Below are positions 19,531 to 29,242 of a DNA stretch of 64,000 nucleotides, one piece after another. This DNA is from Silanimonas sp. (GTDB lineage: Bacteria; Pseudomonadota; Gammaproteobacteria; Xanthomonadales; Xanthomonadaceae): assembly GCA_018334015.1 (NCBI GenBank), contig JAGXTI010000029.1, forward strand, positions 61,361-125,360, read 5' to 3'. The notes below the pieces were generated by a model. That model had not been told where the DNA came from and made no database searches. It saw nothing but the letters and a program-made list of their open reading frames with translations. How positions within the stretch are numbered: the stretch's first letter is position 1; each line of letters opens with the position of its first letter. Both the position numbers and the translations under genes were made by a program.

Positions 19531-19655
19531 GTCATACGTCAAATGCAGTGACGGACACCACGTTTTCATTGACCGGCCACCGCCGCCTATGAAAGTCTGC
19601 GCCCGTCATTCGAACGCGGCGCCATGTCAGCGCCCAGGGGCAGAACGGTCGATCC

Positions 19656-20591
19656 ATGGCCTTCGCGGAACGGAGTTTCTTCGCCAAACGCCAGCACCGC
19701 CTGCCTGGGCGTGTCGCTTTGTCGATCACCCACGAGCGCGTGGGGCTGGTGCTTGCGGGCCGGGGTAGCGGTTTCGCTGCCGAGCGGGCCTCGGGCAGCG
19801 ATGCCGGCGCCAGCTTGGCCGCCCTGGTCCGTGAGGCTGGCGCCACCGGCATGAGTGCCGAATGGCTGCTCGATCCCGGCCAGTACCACCTTTTGCAAGT
19901 TGAGAAACCGGCCGTGCCGGCCGCCGAATGGGTGCAGGCCCTGCGCTGGAAAGCGCGTGACCTGCTGCCGTACCCGATCGAAGACGCGGTGCTGGATGCC
20001 TTTGAGGTGCCCGGCCTCGACAGTCGCGGCCGGCCGCCCAGTCTCTACCTCGCGGCAGCCCGCAAGGACGAGCTGCGCCCGCGCATCGCCGAGATTGCTG
20101 CCGCCGGCCTGGTGCTGGAGGCCATCGGTATCGCCGATCTGGCCTGGGCCGCGGTGGCCCATCAGGTCATTCCCGGCGATGACAGCCTTGCCGTGCTGAT
20201 GCTCGATCCGCGTGGCGGCAGCATGCTGGCCCTGCGCGAGCAGCGGCTGTTCGTCTCGCGCCGTTTCGAATTCGACAGCGACGACCAGCGCGCCTTGCGC
20301 GATCCGCAGGATGAGCGCAACGAGCGCCTGTTCGAGCGGGTCGCGTTGGAACTGCAGCGCACCCTCGATTATTTCGACCGCAACCACCAGCGGCCACCGC
20401 CGCGTCGCCTGCTGCTGGCATCCGGCATCGATGGCGCGGAGGGCCTCGATGCCGCCTTGCGCCGTCTGCTTGGTATCGATGTGCAGCGGCTGGATGCCAC
20501 CGCGCGCTGGCCGTCTCTGGCCGCCCAGCCGACCGCGGCAGGCCATCGCCTGGCCCCACTCGCCGCCATCGCCAGCGGGAGTGCGGCATGA
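19656..20591 (+). CDS. mshI: MSHA biogenesis protein MshI (PilM-like)
   Basis: 311 residues. Related to the actin-like PilM/MshI proteins that form the cytoplasmic ring of the type IV pilus alignment complex. WKARDLLPYPIEDAVLDAFEVPG and DYFDRNHQRPPPRRLLLASGI are typical of MshI. First gene of the locus; its last codons overlap the next start. The 125 bp before it contain TTGACC and TATGAA hexamers, but with a 13-bp gap, so no promoter is called. Confidence 0.88.
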   Translation: MAFAERSFFAKRQHRLPGRVALSITHERVGLVLAGRGSGFAAERASGSDAGASLAALVREAGATGMSAEWLLDPGQYHLLQVEKPAVPAAEWVQALRWKARDLLPYPIEDAVLDAFEVPGLDSRGRPPSLYLAAARKDELRPRIAEIAAAGLVLEAIGIADLAWAAVAHQVIPGDDSLAVLMLDPRGGSMLALREQRLFVSRRFEFDSDDQRALRDPQDERNERLFERVALELQRTLDYFDRNHQRPPPRRLLLASGIDGAEGLDAALRRLLGIDVQRLDATARWPSLAAQPTAAGHRLAPLAAIASGSAA

Positions 20592-21226
20592 GCCAGCGCA
20601 TCAATCTGTACCGGGACGATCTGCGACCTTTCGAGGCGCGTGGCGAATTGCGCCGCCTGCTGGCCGTGCTGGCCGGGGTGCTCCTGCTGCTGCTGGTCTG
20701 GGGCGGTTGGACCCAGTGGCGGGCCGCCGAGGCGCTGGCCGCCCGCGATGCCCTGCACGCCGAGCAAGCCGACCTCCAATCGCGCAGCGAGGCCGCGAGC
20801 CAGGCCCTGGCCCGGCGCCTGCCCGACCCGGAACTGACCCGTGCTCTGGTGGAGGCCCAGCAGGCGGTCGATGGTCGCCGCTGGATCGAGGCCCGCCTGC
20901 GCGAGGCCGGCACCAGCGTGGTGCCCTTCGATGGTGTGTTGGCCGGCCTTGGCCGGCAACGCCCCGAACCGCTCTGGCTGACCCGTATCCACCTCGCCGA
21001 TGCCGGGGCCCGGCTGGGCCTTGGCGGGCACACCCTGGACGCCGAGGCGGTGCCGGCTTTCCTGCAGGCACTCTCGACGGAGCCAGCCTTGGCTGGACGC
21101 CGTTTCAGCCGTTTCGAAATGGGCCGCGGCGAACAAGCCGGCGCGCCTTTGCGTTTTGAACTCGCCACCGATTGCGAGGCTCTGGCCAAGGGCTGCGATG
21201 GGGATGCCTCAGGAGCCGCGCCATGA
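20588..21226 (+). CDS. PilN-domain MSHA biogenesis protein (MshI2-type)
   Basis: 212 residues. The N-terminal QRINLYRDDLRP motif is the PilN-type segment that docks onto PilM/MshI; one transmembrane helix (LLAVLAGVLLLLLVWGG) follows, then a periplasmic coiled-coil and globular domain. Bitopic inner-membrane part of the pilus alignment complex. Overlaps both neighbours by four bases. Confidence 0.82.
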   Translation: MSQRINLYRDDLRPFEARGELRRLLAVLAGVLLLLLVWGGWTQWRAAEALAARDALHAEQADLQSRSEAASQALARRLPDPELTRALVEAQQAVDGRRWIEARLREAGTSVVPFDGVLAGLGRQRPEPLWLTRIHLADAGARLGLGGHTLDAEAVPAFLQALSTEPALAGRRFSRFEMGRGEQAGAPLRFELATDCEALAKGCDGDASGAAP

Positions 21227-21921
21227 ACCGCTTCGATCTCCTGGAGCAGCGTTTCGAAGCCCTGCGGCCACGCGAACGCCTGCTGCTTTCCTGGGTGGCC
21301 GGCGTGCTGCTGGTGGCGGTTCTCTACGTGTTCTGGATCGAGCCGCAGGCCAACAGCGGGCGAGCCTCGCGCGAGGAGATCGGCCCCTTGCAGGTCCAGG
21401 TCGAGGGCCTGCGGGAAGCGGTCGGCCGGCTCGAGGCCGAACTCGCCCGTGACCCCGAGCAGGCCCGCCGCGAAGCCCTGGAGCGCCTGCGCGCCGAAGC
21501 CGCCGCGCTCGATGCCGTGTTCGTGGCGGACGGCCAGCGGGTGATCACCCCGCAGCGCATGGTCGGCCTGCTGCGCGACCTGTTGGGTCGCGACCAGCGC
21601 CTGCGGGTGGTGGCGGTCAGCGCCCTGCCTTCCGACATTCTGCACTGGACACCGCACGCCGCCGCATCGGGCGACTCGCCGGATGCCCCCCCAACAGCGG
21701 CTCCGACGCCGCCGAGCCTGCCACTGCTGCACCGCCACCGCGTCGAACTGCGTTTCGAAGGCAGTTACGCCGCCACCCTCGACTACGTGCGCGCCCTGCA
21801 GGGCCTGCCGTACCGGCTGCGCCTGCAACGGCTCGACATCGATGCCAGCCGCTGGCCGGTGTTGCAGATCGAGGTCGAAGTCGAAACCCTGGGCCTCGGG
21901 GAGGGCTGGATCGGTGTCTGA
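21223..21921 (+). CDS. mshJ: MSHA biogenesis protein MshJ (PilO-like)
   Basis: 232 residues: N-terminal transmembrane helix (LLLSWVAGVLLVAVLYVFW), a long coiled coil (about 45-100), and a PilO-like ferredoxin-fold domain ending PVLQIEVEVETLGLGEGW. The MNRFDLLEQRFEALRPRERLLL N-terminus is characteristic of MshJ. It should pair with the PilN-like protein encoded just before it, whose stop codon overlaps this ATG. Confidence 0.85.
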   Translation: MNRFDLLEQRFEALRPRERLLLSWVAGVLLVAVLYVFWIEPQANSGRASREEIGPLQVQVEGLREAVGRLEAELARDPEQARREALERLRAEAAALDAVFVADGQRVITPQRMVGLLRDLLGRDQRLRVVAVSALPSDILHWTPHAAASGDSPDAPPTAAPTPPSLPLLHRHRVELRFEGSYAATLDYVRALQGLPYRLRLQRLDIDASRWPVLQIEVEVETLGLGEGWIGV

Positions 21922-21928
21922 ATCCCGC

Positions 21929-22270
21929 ATGTCATCCGCTTTGCTGGCCCTTGCCGTCGCCCTTGCTCTGGGATCGGGCAGGCTTCTGGCCGCAGCCCCG
22001 GTGCCCGATCCGACCCGGCCCGCCATCGCCCTACCATCCCCCGGTGCTGCAGCGGCCAGCGTCGTCGCCGCGCCGGTCTTGCAGTTCACCCAAGTCGCGC
22101 CGGGTCGTTCCAGCGCCATCGTCGATGGCCGGCGCGTCCGCCCGGGCGACCGCATCGGCGATGCCCGTGTGGTCGCTATCGGCCCCGGCTGGCTGCGCCT
22201 CGAAAGCGCGGCCGGAACCACCGAACTGCGCCTTTCCCATTCCTCCCTTGCCCGCCCGGTGAACCGCTGA
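21929..22270 (+). CDS. mshK: MSHA biogenesis protein MshK (PilP-like)
   Basis: 113 residues: signal sequence ([21 protein letters not shown]), then DPTRP and a small beta domain ([32 protein letters not shown]) like the PilP/GspC homology fold that links the inner-membrane complex to the secretin. The ATG at 21929 is used; an in-frame GTG at 21914, overlapping the mshJ stop, would add five residues and cannot be excluded. Confidence 0.78.
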   Translation: MSSALLALAVALALGSGRLLAAAPVPDPTRPAIALPSPGAAAASVVAAPVLQFTQVAPGRSSAIVDGRRVRPGDRIGDARVVAIGPGWLRLESAAGTTELRLSHSSLARPVNR

Positions 22271-23955
22271 TGCCTCGTCTCCTGACGCTACCGCTGGCTG
22301 CCGTCGCCTTCGGTGCCGCCCTCGCCAGTGCACCGGCCCTGGCGCAGGCCCCGGACCCGGCACAGTCCCCGGTTGCTGCCGCCACGGCCGTGCCGGCAAC
22401 GACGGCCCCGCCAGCGGCCGTGACCCGCGCCCTGATCGCCGCCCCGGCCCGGCCCCCGGTATCGCCGCGCTTCAATGTCGATGTCGACGAAGTGCCGGCC
22501 CGGGCCTTCTTCATGAGTCTCGTGCAGGACACGCCGATCAACATGGTGGTCCACCCCGACGTCACCGGCACCATAAGCCTCAGCCTCAAGGGCGTCACCG
22601 TCAGCGAGGTGCTGGAGGTGGTGCGCGAGGTCTACGGCTACGAATACGAAGCCCGCAGGGGCGGTTACATCGTCATGCCTGCGCGCCTGCAGTCACGGGT
22701 GTTCGAAGTCAATTCCCTGCACCTGCAGCGGATCGGTGAATCGCGCACCCGCGTCAATGCCGGTGATCTGACCGGCGGCAACGGCGGGCAGCAGGGTGGA
22801 CAAGGCGGGCAGGGCGGGCAGGGCGGCGGCGAGGGCGAGGCGGGCGGTCGCGCCGAAGCCTTCACCAGCCGTGTCCGCACCCTCACCGAGACCGACCATT
22901 GGAGTGAACTGGAGCGCGCGATCACCACCATCGTCGGCGATGCGGCCGGCCGCAGCGTGGTGGTCAGCCCGCATTCCGGCACGGTGGTGGTGCGCGCACT
23001 GCCTTCGGAGATGCGCGATGTCGAACGCTACCTCGATTCGGTGCAGGCGGTGGTCGCCCGCCAGGTCATCCTCGAGGCGCGCATTCTCGAAGTCACCCTC
23101 AACGACCGCTTCCAGACCGGCATCAACTGGGCGCAGGTGGTCGACAGCGGTGCCGGCATCATCGGCCAGACCGGCGGCGGTGCCATCTTCGGCCCGGACG
23201 GCCTCTCCGAGATCGCCGGCCAGTTGGGCAACCTCAACCCGAATGCCCCGACCCTGCCCGACAACACCCGCACCTCGGCCTTTGGCGGGGTGTTCAGCGT
23301 CGGCTGGGATGGCGGTGATTTCGCTGCGTTCGTCGAACTGCTGCGCCAGCAGGGCGATGTGCGCGTGCTTTCCAGTCCGCGGGTCTCGGCCACCAACAAC
23401 CAGAAGGCCGTCATCAAGGTCGGCAGCGACGAGTTCTTCGTCACCGGCGTCACCGGCAGCCAGAACCAGACGGTCGGCAACCAGACCCAGCAGACCGACC
23501 CCTCGCTGGAGCTGACGCCGTTCTTCTCCGGCATCTCGCTCGATGTCACGCCGCAGATCTCGGCCGAGGGTTACGTGTTGCTGCATGTGCAGCCGACCAT
23601 CTCCGAGGTCCAGGACCAGACCAAGCTGATCGTGGTCGGCGATCGTGATTTCCGCCTGCCGCTGGCGGTCAGCACGGTGCGCCAGAGCGATACCGTGGTG
23701 CGCGCCGCCAACGGCCATCTGGTGGTGATCGGCGGGTTGATGCAGGACAGCCAGTCGCGACAGAACGCCCGCACGCCGCTTCTGGGCGACATTCCGCTGT
23801 TCGGCCACCTGTTCCGCCAGACCCGCAACACTGGCCGCAAGACCGAACTGGTGATTCTGCTGCGGCCGACCGTGGTGCAATCGCAGGCCGACTGGGACGC
23901 CGCCGCCCGGCCGCGCCTCGAGGCCACCCGCGCACTCGGGGACGGGGCGCCCTGA
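22270..23955 (+). CDS. mshL: MSHA-pilus secretin MshL
   Basis: 561 residues. A signal peptide is followed by an STN-like domain ([18 protein letters not shown]), a secretin N-domain, a Gly/Gln-rich linker (about residues 172-195) and the C-terminal secretin barrel ([28 protein letters not shown]-like [26 protein letters not shown]). It forms the outer-membrane pore for the pilus. The ATG shares one base with the mshK stop. The homopolymer-rich linker codes repeats of GGGCAGGGC at 22807-22823. Confidence 0.92.
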   Translation: MPRLLTLPLAAVAFGAALASAPALAQAPDPAQSPVAAATAVPATTAPPAAVTRALIAAPARPPVSPRFNVDVDEVPARAFFMSLVQDTPINMVVHPDVTGTISLSLKGVTVSEVLEVVREVYGYEYEARRGGYIVMPARLQSRVFEVNSLHLQRIGESRTRVNAGDLTGGNGGQQGGQGGQGGQGGGEGEAGGRAEAFTSRVRTLTETDHWSELERAITTIVGDAAGRSVVVSPHSGTVVVRALPSEMRDVERYLDSVQAVVARQVILEARILEVTLNDRFQTGINWAQVVDSGAGIIGQTGGGAIFGPDGLSEIAGQLGNLNPNAPTLPDNTRTSAFGGVFSVGWDGGDFAAFVELLRQQGDVRVLSSPRVSATNNQKAVIKVGSDEFFVTGVTGSQNQTVGNQTQQTDPSLELTPFFSGISLDVTPQISAEGYVLLHVQPTISEVQDQTKLIVVGDRDFRLPLAVSTVRQSDTVVRAANGHLVVIGGLMQDSQSRQNARTPLLGDIPLFGHLFRQTRNTGRKTELVILLRPTVVQSQADWDAAARPRLEATRALGDGAP

Positions 23956-23975
23956 GCGCCCTTGCGGCGGCCGGC

Positions 23976-24908
23976 ATGTACGAACAGCATTTCGGCCTGC
24001 ACCAGCCGCCGTTCGCGTTGACCCCGGACACCGGCTTTTTTTTCCGTAACGAGGCGCACGTCGAAGCCCTTGAAGTGCTGCGCCTCGCACTGGCCCAAGG
24101 TGCCGGTTTCATCAAGGTGAGCGGCGAGGTCGGCACCGGCAAGACCCTGCTGTGCCGGCTGCTGCTCAACAGCCTCGATGAGAACTGGGTGACGGCCTGG
24201 GTGCCCAACCCCCACCTCGACCCCGATACCCTGCGCCGGGCCATCGCCGATGAACTCCGTGTGTCGCTGGGGCCGAACCCGCGCCAGCACACCGTGGTGA
24301 AAAAACTCCAGGAACGGCTGATCGAGTTGGCCGGCGAGGGCAAGCGGGTGGCGGTCATCATCGATGAGGCGCAGGCCCTCTCCAACGCCAGCCTGGAAGC
24401 ACTGCGCCTGCTGTCCAACCTGGAAACCGAAACCCGCAAACTGCTGCACGTCGTGCTGTTCGGCCAACCGGAACTCGATGCCCGGCTGGCGCAGCCGCAG
24501 CTTCGCCAATTGCAGCAGCGGATCGGTTTCGCCTACGTTCTGCGGCCGCTGGACGCCGAAGGGGTGGCGCTCTACCTGCAACACCGGCTGGCGGTGGCCG
24601 GCCACAACGGTCGCCCGCTGTTCGGGCCGGTGGCGCTGCGTCGCCTGCACCATGCCAGCCGAGGCATTCCGCGCCTGCTCAATGTGTTGGCACACAAGGC
24701 CCTGCTGCTGGCCTACGGCCGCGGCCTGCGCGAAGTGGGCGCGGCCGAGGTGGAACTCGCCGTGCGCGACACCGAAAGCGCCAGCAGCCTCTCGCCGCCC
24801 TGGTGGCGGGCCCGGCCGATGCTCTGGGCCGCCCTGGCCGCGGCCCTGCTGCTGGGCCTGACGGCGGCTGGGTGGGGCTGGGCGGCTTGGGCAGGAGGGC
24901 GGGCATGA
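23976..24908 (+). CDS. mshM: MSHA biogenesis ATPase MshM (ExeA-like AAA protein)
   Basis: 310 residues. MYEQHFGLHQPPFALTPDTGFFF is the standard start of ExeA/MshM proteins. Walker A GEVGTGKTLLCRLLL, Walker B VAVIIDEAQALS, and a C-terminal hydrophobic stretch (MLWAALAAALLLGLTAAGWGWAAW) that likely anchors it in the inner membrane. ExeA-like proteins help place or assemble the secretin. Confidence 0.9.
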   Translation: MYEQHFGLHQPPFALTPDTGFFFRNEAHVEALEVLRLALAQGAGFIKVSGEVGTGKTLLCRLLLNSLDENWVTAWVPNPHLDPDTLRRAIADELRVSLGPNPRQHTVVKKLQERLIELAGEGKRVAVIIDEAQALSNASLEALRLLSNLETETRKLLHVVLFGQPELDARLAQPQLRQLQQRIGFAYVLRPLDAEGVALYLQHRLAVAGHNGRPLFGPVALRRLHHASRGIPRLLNVLAHKALLLAYGRGLREVGAAEVELAVRDTESASSLSPPWWRARPMLWAALAAALLLGLTAAGWGWAAWAGGRA

Positions 24909-25702
24909 GCGTCATCAACCAGATGCTGAAAGACCTCGACGCCCGCCAACGGCGCAGCATGGCCGATTCGACCCCCGGCATCGGCCGGCCGGCGGCCCGC
25001 GCGCTGCGCGAAGGCCTCGATCGGAGCGTGCTGTTCGGGGCGCTGCTGCTGGCGCTGGCCCTGAGCGTGCTGGGCTGGTGGCTCTGGCAGGCCGCCCCCG
25101 CCGCCCCTGTCGTCGATGCCGCACCGGCCGCCGTCGTGCCCGAACCCGCACCTGTGCCCGAACCCGCACCTGTGCCCGAACCCGCGCCTGTGCCCGAACC
25201 CGCGCCTGTGCCCGAACCCGCGCCTGTGCCCGAACCCGCGCCTGTGCCCGAACCCGCGCCGGCACCGGCGGTGGCCATGCCCCTGCCTGTACCTGCTCCC
25301 GAACCCGCAACACCACCGCGTATCGAACGCCTGCCGGCGCCGCTCGATCCGCTTGAGGCCGTGCGCGAGGCGCTGGCCGCCGGCGATGCCGCCGGCGCGC
25401 TGGCCCGGCTCGAAGCCGATCCGAGCGCCAGCACGGCCGAGGCCATCGCCCTGCGCGCGAACGCTTTGCAGCAACTCGGTCGCCACCGCGAGGCCGCCGC
25501 CGCTTACGCGGCCGCCCTGGAACGGCAGCCGGAGGTCGCCGCTTGGTGGGTGGGTCTGGGCATGATGCTGGAGGCCGACGGTCGTCCACGCGAGGCGCAG
25601 GCCGCCTACCAGGAGGCGAGCCGGCGCGGCCCGCTCGATGCGGCTTTGGCAGACTATGCGCGCGCGCGGGCCGAAGCCCTCGCCGCCCCCACCCCGAGGT
25701 GA
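24905..25702 (+). CDS. mshN: MSHA biogenesis protein MshN (TPR protein with Pro-Glu-Pro-Ala repeat)
   Basis: 265 residues. MSVINQMLKDLDARQ is the classic MshN start. A transmembrane helix (VLFGALLLALALSVLGWWLW) is followed by a rigid PEPAPV repeat linker and TPR-like helices (ANALQQLGRHREAAAAYAAALERQP). It is shorter than the roughly 400-residue MshN of vibrios, with fewer TPR units. The ATG overlaps the mshM stop. Confidence 0.85.
   Translation: MSVINQMLKDLDARQRRSMADSTPGIGRPAARALREGLDRSVLFGALLLALALSVLGWWLWQAAPAAPVVDAAPAAVVPEPAPVPEPAPVPEPAPVPEPAPVPEPAPVPEPAPVPEPAPAPAVAMPLPVPAPEPATPPRIERLPAPLDPLEAVREALAAGDAAGALARLEADPSASTAEAIALRANALQQLGRHREAAAAYAAALERQPEVAAWWVGLGMMLEADGRPREAQAAYQEASRRGPLDAALADYARARAEALAAPTPR
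25139..25264. repeat. 18-bp in-frame tandem repeat in mshN, seven units
   Basis: Seven 18-bp units (CCCGAACCCGCRCCTGTG), the last diverged at its 3' end, encode Pro-Glu-Pro-Ala-Pro-Val. Near-identity at the DNA level suggests recent copy-number change; since the unit is a multiple of three, changes alter linker length without frameshift. Confidence 0.9.
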
Positions 25703-25706
25703 TTTT

Positions 25707-27434
25707 GTGTCCACGCTTTCCCGTCCCGCCGACAAGAAGATCCGCCTCGGTGACCTGCTGGTCGAGAACGGCCTGATCAGCGCCGAGCAGCTCCAGCACG
25801 CGCTGGGCGAGCAGCGCCGGCTCGGTGCCAAGCTTGGCCGCACCCTGATCGACCTCGGCATGGTGCGCGAGAACGACATGCTCGCCCTGCTGTCGCGGCA
25901 GCTGGCCATTCCGCTCATCGACTTGCGCAGCTACCGCTTCGATCCGATGCTGGTGCGCAAACTGCCGGAGACCCTGGCGCGACGTTTCCGCAGCATCGTG
26001 TTGAAAGAGGAGGGTGAGGCCTACCTGGTCGGCATGGCCGACCCCACCGACCTGTTCGCCTTTGACGAGATCGCCCGCCAGCTGGGCCGCGAGGTCCGCA
26101 TCGCCCTTGTCCGCGAGGACGATGTGCTGCGCACCTTCGACAACGTCTACCGGCGCACCGAGGAGATCAGCACGCTGGCTCAGGAGCTCTCCGAGGAGGT
26201 CAGCAACGACGGCATGCTCGACCTCAGCCAGCTGGCCCTGGGCGAGGACGCCGCCGATGCGCCGGTCGTCAAACTGCTGCAATCGCTGTTCGTCGATGCC
26301 CTGCAGGCCGGCGCTTCCGACATCCACATCGAGCCCGACAGCGACTGCCTGCGCTTGCGCCAGCGCGTCGATGGCGTGCTCAACGAACAGGTCATCCGCG
26401 AGAAGCAGATCGCCTCGGCACTGGTGCTGCGGCTCAAGCTGATGGCGGGCCTCAACATCTCCGAGAAGCGCCTGCCGCAGGACGGTCGTTTCCACATCAG
26501 CGCCCGCAACCGCGGCATCGACGTGCGCGTCTCGACCATGCCGGTCCAGCACGGCGAATCGGTGGTGATGCGACTGCTCGACCAGAGCGGGGCCATGCTC
26601 AATCTCGAAACCTTGGGTATGCCGGCCCCGATGCTGGCGCGCTTCCGCCATGTACTGCGCTCGCCCTCGGGGATGATCCTGGTGACCGGCCCGACCGGCT
26701 CCGGCAAGACCACCTCGCTGTACGCCGCCCTGCATTCGCTGAACGGTCCCGAGCGCAAGATCATCACCGTCGAGGACCCGGTCGAGTATCGCCTGCCACG
26801 CATCAGCCAGGTGCAGGTCAATGCCAAGATCGGCCTCGATTTCGCGGCGGTGCTGCGCTCGGCCCTGCGCCAGGACCCCGACGTGATCCTGGTCGGTGAG
26901 ATGCGCGACCAGGAGACCGCCGAGATCGGCCTGCGTGCCGCCATGACCGGCCATCTGGTGCTCTCCACCCTGCACACCAACGACGCCGTCGGCACCGCCG
27001 ACCGCCTGCTCGACATGGGCGCGCCGGGTTACCTGCTGGCGGCTTCGCTGCGCTGCATCATCGCCCAGCGACTGGTGCGGCGGGTCTGCGACAGCTGTGG
27101 CGAGCCGCAGTTGCCGGATGCCAACGAACAGGCCTGGCTGGCCGAGTTGCGGCCCGGCACCAGCACCGCCGGCCTGCGCCGTGGCCGCGGCTGCCAGCAT
27201 TGCAACGGCACCGGCTACCGTGGCCGGGTCGGCGTTTACGAATACCTCGAGCCCACCGTCGACATGCTCGAAGCCCTGCGTCGCGGCGGCCACGAGGGCT
27301 TCGTCCACGCCGCTTCGCGGGCGCCGCTGCACCGTCCTCTGGCGCAGGCGGTGCTCGATTACGCCCTCGATGGCGTCACCACCCTCGCCGAAGCCAAGCG
27401 CATCGGCGGCGAACTGATGCCGGCGATGCGCTGA
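25707..27434 (+). CDS. mshE: MSHA pilus extension ATPase MshE with c-di-GMP-binding N-domain
   Basis: 575 residues from a GTG at 25707; the GAGGTGA ribosome site overlaps the mshN stop and decides this start. The N-terminus has two MshEN-type motifs (RLGDLLVENGLISAEQLQHAL...EQ and KLGRTLIDLGMVRENDMLALL), known in Vibrio MshE to bind c-di-GMP. The motor has Walker A TGSGKTT (Lys about 334), the Asp box, Walker B ILVGEMRD and a His box, plus a zinc motif CDSCGE...CQHCNGTGYRGR. It powers pilin polymerisation at the inner membrane. Confidence 0.93.
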   Translation: MSTLSRPADKKIRLGDLLVENGLISAEQLQHALGEQRRLGAKLGRTLIDLGMVRENDMLALLSRQLAIPLIDLRSYRFDPMLVRKLPETLARRFRSIVLKEEGEAYLVGMADPTDLFAFDEIARQLGREVRIALVREDDVLRTFDNVYRRTEEISTLAQELSEEVSNDGMLDLSQLALGEDAADAPVVKLLQSLFVDALQAGASDIHIEPDSDCLRLRQRVDGVLNEQVIREKQIASALVLRLKLMAGLNISEKRLPQDGRFHISARNRGIDVRVSTMPVQHGESVVMRLLDQSGAMLNLETLGMPAPMLARFRHVLRSPSGMILVTGPTGSGKTTSLYAALHSLNGPERKIITVEDPVEYRLPRISQVQVNAKIGLDFAAVLRSALRQDPDVILVGEMRDQETAEIGLRAAMTGHLVLSTLHTNDAVGTADRLLDMGAPGYLLAASLRCIIAQRLVRRVCDSCGEPQLPDANEQAWLAELRPGTSTAGLRRGRGCQHCNGTGYRGRVGVYEYLEPTVDMLEALRRGGHEGFVHAASRAPLHRPLAQAVLDYALDGVTTLAEAKRIGGELMPAMR

Positions 27435-27436
27435 CG

Positions 27437-28660
27437 ATGCCGACCTACGCCTACACCGCCCGCGATGCCCGGGGCCGCGCCGTGGCGGGCCGGCTCGATG
27501 GCCTGTCCGAAGAGGCCGTGGCCCGCCAGCTCGGCTCGAACGGCCTCGTGCCCCTGACGATCGCCGAGCAGGCCGAACAGACGCCCTACCACCACCAGCT
27601 CGCGGCACTGCTGGGTCTGGACCGCCCGAGCCGCGTCGACCTCGTGCTGTTCACCCGCCAGATGTACGCCCTGAGCCGGGCCGGCGTGCCGATCACCCAG
27701 GCCCTGCGACGGCTCGCCCAGACCGCTCGTAACCGCATGCTCGCCCGCACCCTGCTGGCCATGCTGGAGGAGCTCGAAGCCGGCCGTGACCTCGCCACCG
27801 CGATGTCGCGCCACCCGCGGGTGTTCGGCCCCCTGCTGGTGGCCATCGTCCGCGTCGGTGAGGAGTCGGGCCGGCTCGACGAGGCCTTCCTGCGCCTCAG
27901 CCAGCACCTCGAACGCGAGCAGAAGGTGGTCGAGCAGGTCAAGAGCGCGGTGCGCTACCCGGTGATCGTGCTGGTGTTCGTGGCCGCCGCGATCTTCATC
28001 CTGATGAGCTTCGTCATCCCCGAATTCGCTCGCCTGTACGGCTCCTTCAACGTCGAGTTGCCGCTGCCGACCCGCATCATCATCGGCACCGCCAACGTTT
28101 TCGCGGCCTCGTGGTGGCTGATCCTCGGCGCCCTGTTCGGCCTTGCCTGGTGGCTGGGCCGCTACGTCCGCACCGCTTCGGGCCGCCTGCGCTGGCACGG
28201 CCTGCTGCTGCGGATGCCGGTGATCGGCAGCATCGTCCAGCGCGCCACCCTGGCCCGTTTCGCCCGCGCTTTCGCCATGGCCACCCGCTCCGGGGTGCCG
28301 GTGCTGCAGGCCCTGTCGGTGGTCGCGCTGGCAGTCGAGAACGAGGTCATCGCCCGGCAACTGCTCGGCATGCGCGGCGCGATCGAGCGTGGCGAGGGCC
28401 TCTCCCGTGCCGCCGCCGGCCAGCCCTGCTTCACCCCGCTGGTGCTGCAAATGCTGAGCGTCGGCGACGAGACCGGCCAGATCGACGAGATGCTGGTCGA
28501 AGTCGCCGATTTCTACGAGCGCGAGGTCGATTACGACGTCCGCAACCTCAACGACCTCTTGCAACCGGTGATGACCCTGATCGTCGCCGCCATCGTCTTT
28601 GTGCTGGCCCTGGGCGTGCTGCTGCCGATGTGGGACCTGGTCGAGCTGGCGAGAGGCTGA
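27437..28660 (+). CDS. mshG: MSHA platform protein MshG (GspF/PilC family)
   Basis: 407 residues. Two repeated T2SF domains, each with GVP-type motifs (YALSRAGVPITQALR; ATRSGVPVLQALSVV) and E.G..L segments, and three transmembrane helices. Inner-membrane platform that the MshE motor turns. It starts two bases after the mshE stop. Confidence 0.93.
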   Translation: MPTYAYTARDARGRAVAGRLDGLSEEAVARQLGSNGLVPLTIAEQAEQTPYHHQLAALLGLDRPSRVDLVLFTRQMYALSRAGVPITQALRRLAQTARNRMLARTLLAMLEELEAGRDLATAMSRHPRVFGPLLVAIVRVGEESGRLDEAFLRLSQHLEREQKVVEQVKSAVRYPVIVLVFVAAAIFILMSFVIPEFARLYGSFNVELPLPTRIIIGTANVFAASWWLILGALFGLAWWLGRYVRTASGRLRWHGLLLRMPVIGSIVQRATLARFARAFAMATRSGVPVLQALSVVALAVENEVIARQLLGMRGAIERGEGLSRAAAGQPCFTPLVLQMLSVGDETGQIDEMLVEVADFYEREVDYDVRNLNDLLQPVMTLIVAAIVFVLALGVLLPMWDLVELARG

Positions 28661-28663
28661 AGC

Positions 28664-29188
28664 ATGGCCGGCTCCGGAAGGCCGAGCGGCCGCCACCTGC
28701 CCGATGCCCGCTGGCTGGGCACGGTGGCCCGGGTTGCCACCCTGCTGCTGGTGGTGACCCTGCTGGGCCTGTTGGTGCGCGCCGGCATCGACATCATCGT
28801 CGAGAGCGAGCGCACCGCACTGGATCTGGCCGAAACCAACCTGCGCAATCTGGTCTGGCTGGAGGCGCAGCGCACGCTGGCCCGCGAAGGCCCGGCCGGC
28901 CTGCCGCCGCTGGCCGGGCAGGACCCCCGGCAGTGGGCCGAGCCGGGTGGTTCGCCGGCCGGACCGGGCGCGGCACCGCACGACCCGGAGGCGGTGGCGG
29001 CCGGGCTGCGCGAGCGCTGGCATTTCGACGAACGCCGCGGCGAGCTGGTGTACCGCTCCGGCTGGCTGCCCGGCGGCGAACGGCGCTGGCGGGTGGAACT
29101 GATGTTCGACGGCGCCGACAGCCCCACGCCGGGCCTGCCGCGTAATCTGCGTTTGGTGCAGCGGCCGCCGCGCGGAGACGAAGGCTGA
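28664..29188 (+). CDS. mshF: MshF-like MSHA biogenesis protein
   Basis: 174 residues: one N-terminal transmembrane helix (VATLLLVVTLLGLLVRAGIDIIV), a NLRNLVWLEAQRTL helix, a Pro/Gly/Ala-rich segment and a small beta-rich C-terminal part. Similarity to MshF is in the helix and position only; identification rests mostly on place between mshG and mshB. Confidence 0.65.
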   Translation: MAGSGRPSGRHLPDARWLGTVARVATLLLVVTLLGLLVRAGIDIIVESERTALDLAETNLRNLVWLEAQRTLAREGPAGLPPLAGQDPRQWAEPGGSPAGPGAAPHDPEAVAAGLRERWHFDERRGELVYRSGWLPGGERRWRVELMFDGADSPTPGLPRNLRLVQRPPRGDEG

Positions 29189-29194
29189 ACGCCG

Positions 29195-29242
29195 CGCCGC
29201 CGGTCGCGGCGTTGACGTGACGCCGCCGGTCGCGGCGTTGAC
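29195..29242. repeat. 22-bp direct repeat before the pilin genes
   Basis: CGCCGCCGGTCGCGGCGTTGAC-type unit occurs at 29195-29216 and 29221-29242. Each carries a small hairpin GCCGC/GCGGC. It lies in the 162-bp gap before mshB, where a separate promoter for the pilins would be expected; TTGACA at 29238-29243 has no clear -10 partner. Confidence 0.6.

Noticed and set aside
19569-19593. TTGACC and TATGAA before mshI as a promoter
   Set aside because: The gap is only 13 bp, too short for a sigma-70 promoter.
22807-22823. GGGCAGGGC repeat in mshL as a regulatory repeat
   Set aside because: It encodes the Gly/Gln-rich linker of the secretin; treated as coding, although it also adds two KOPS-type octamers.
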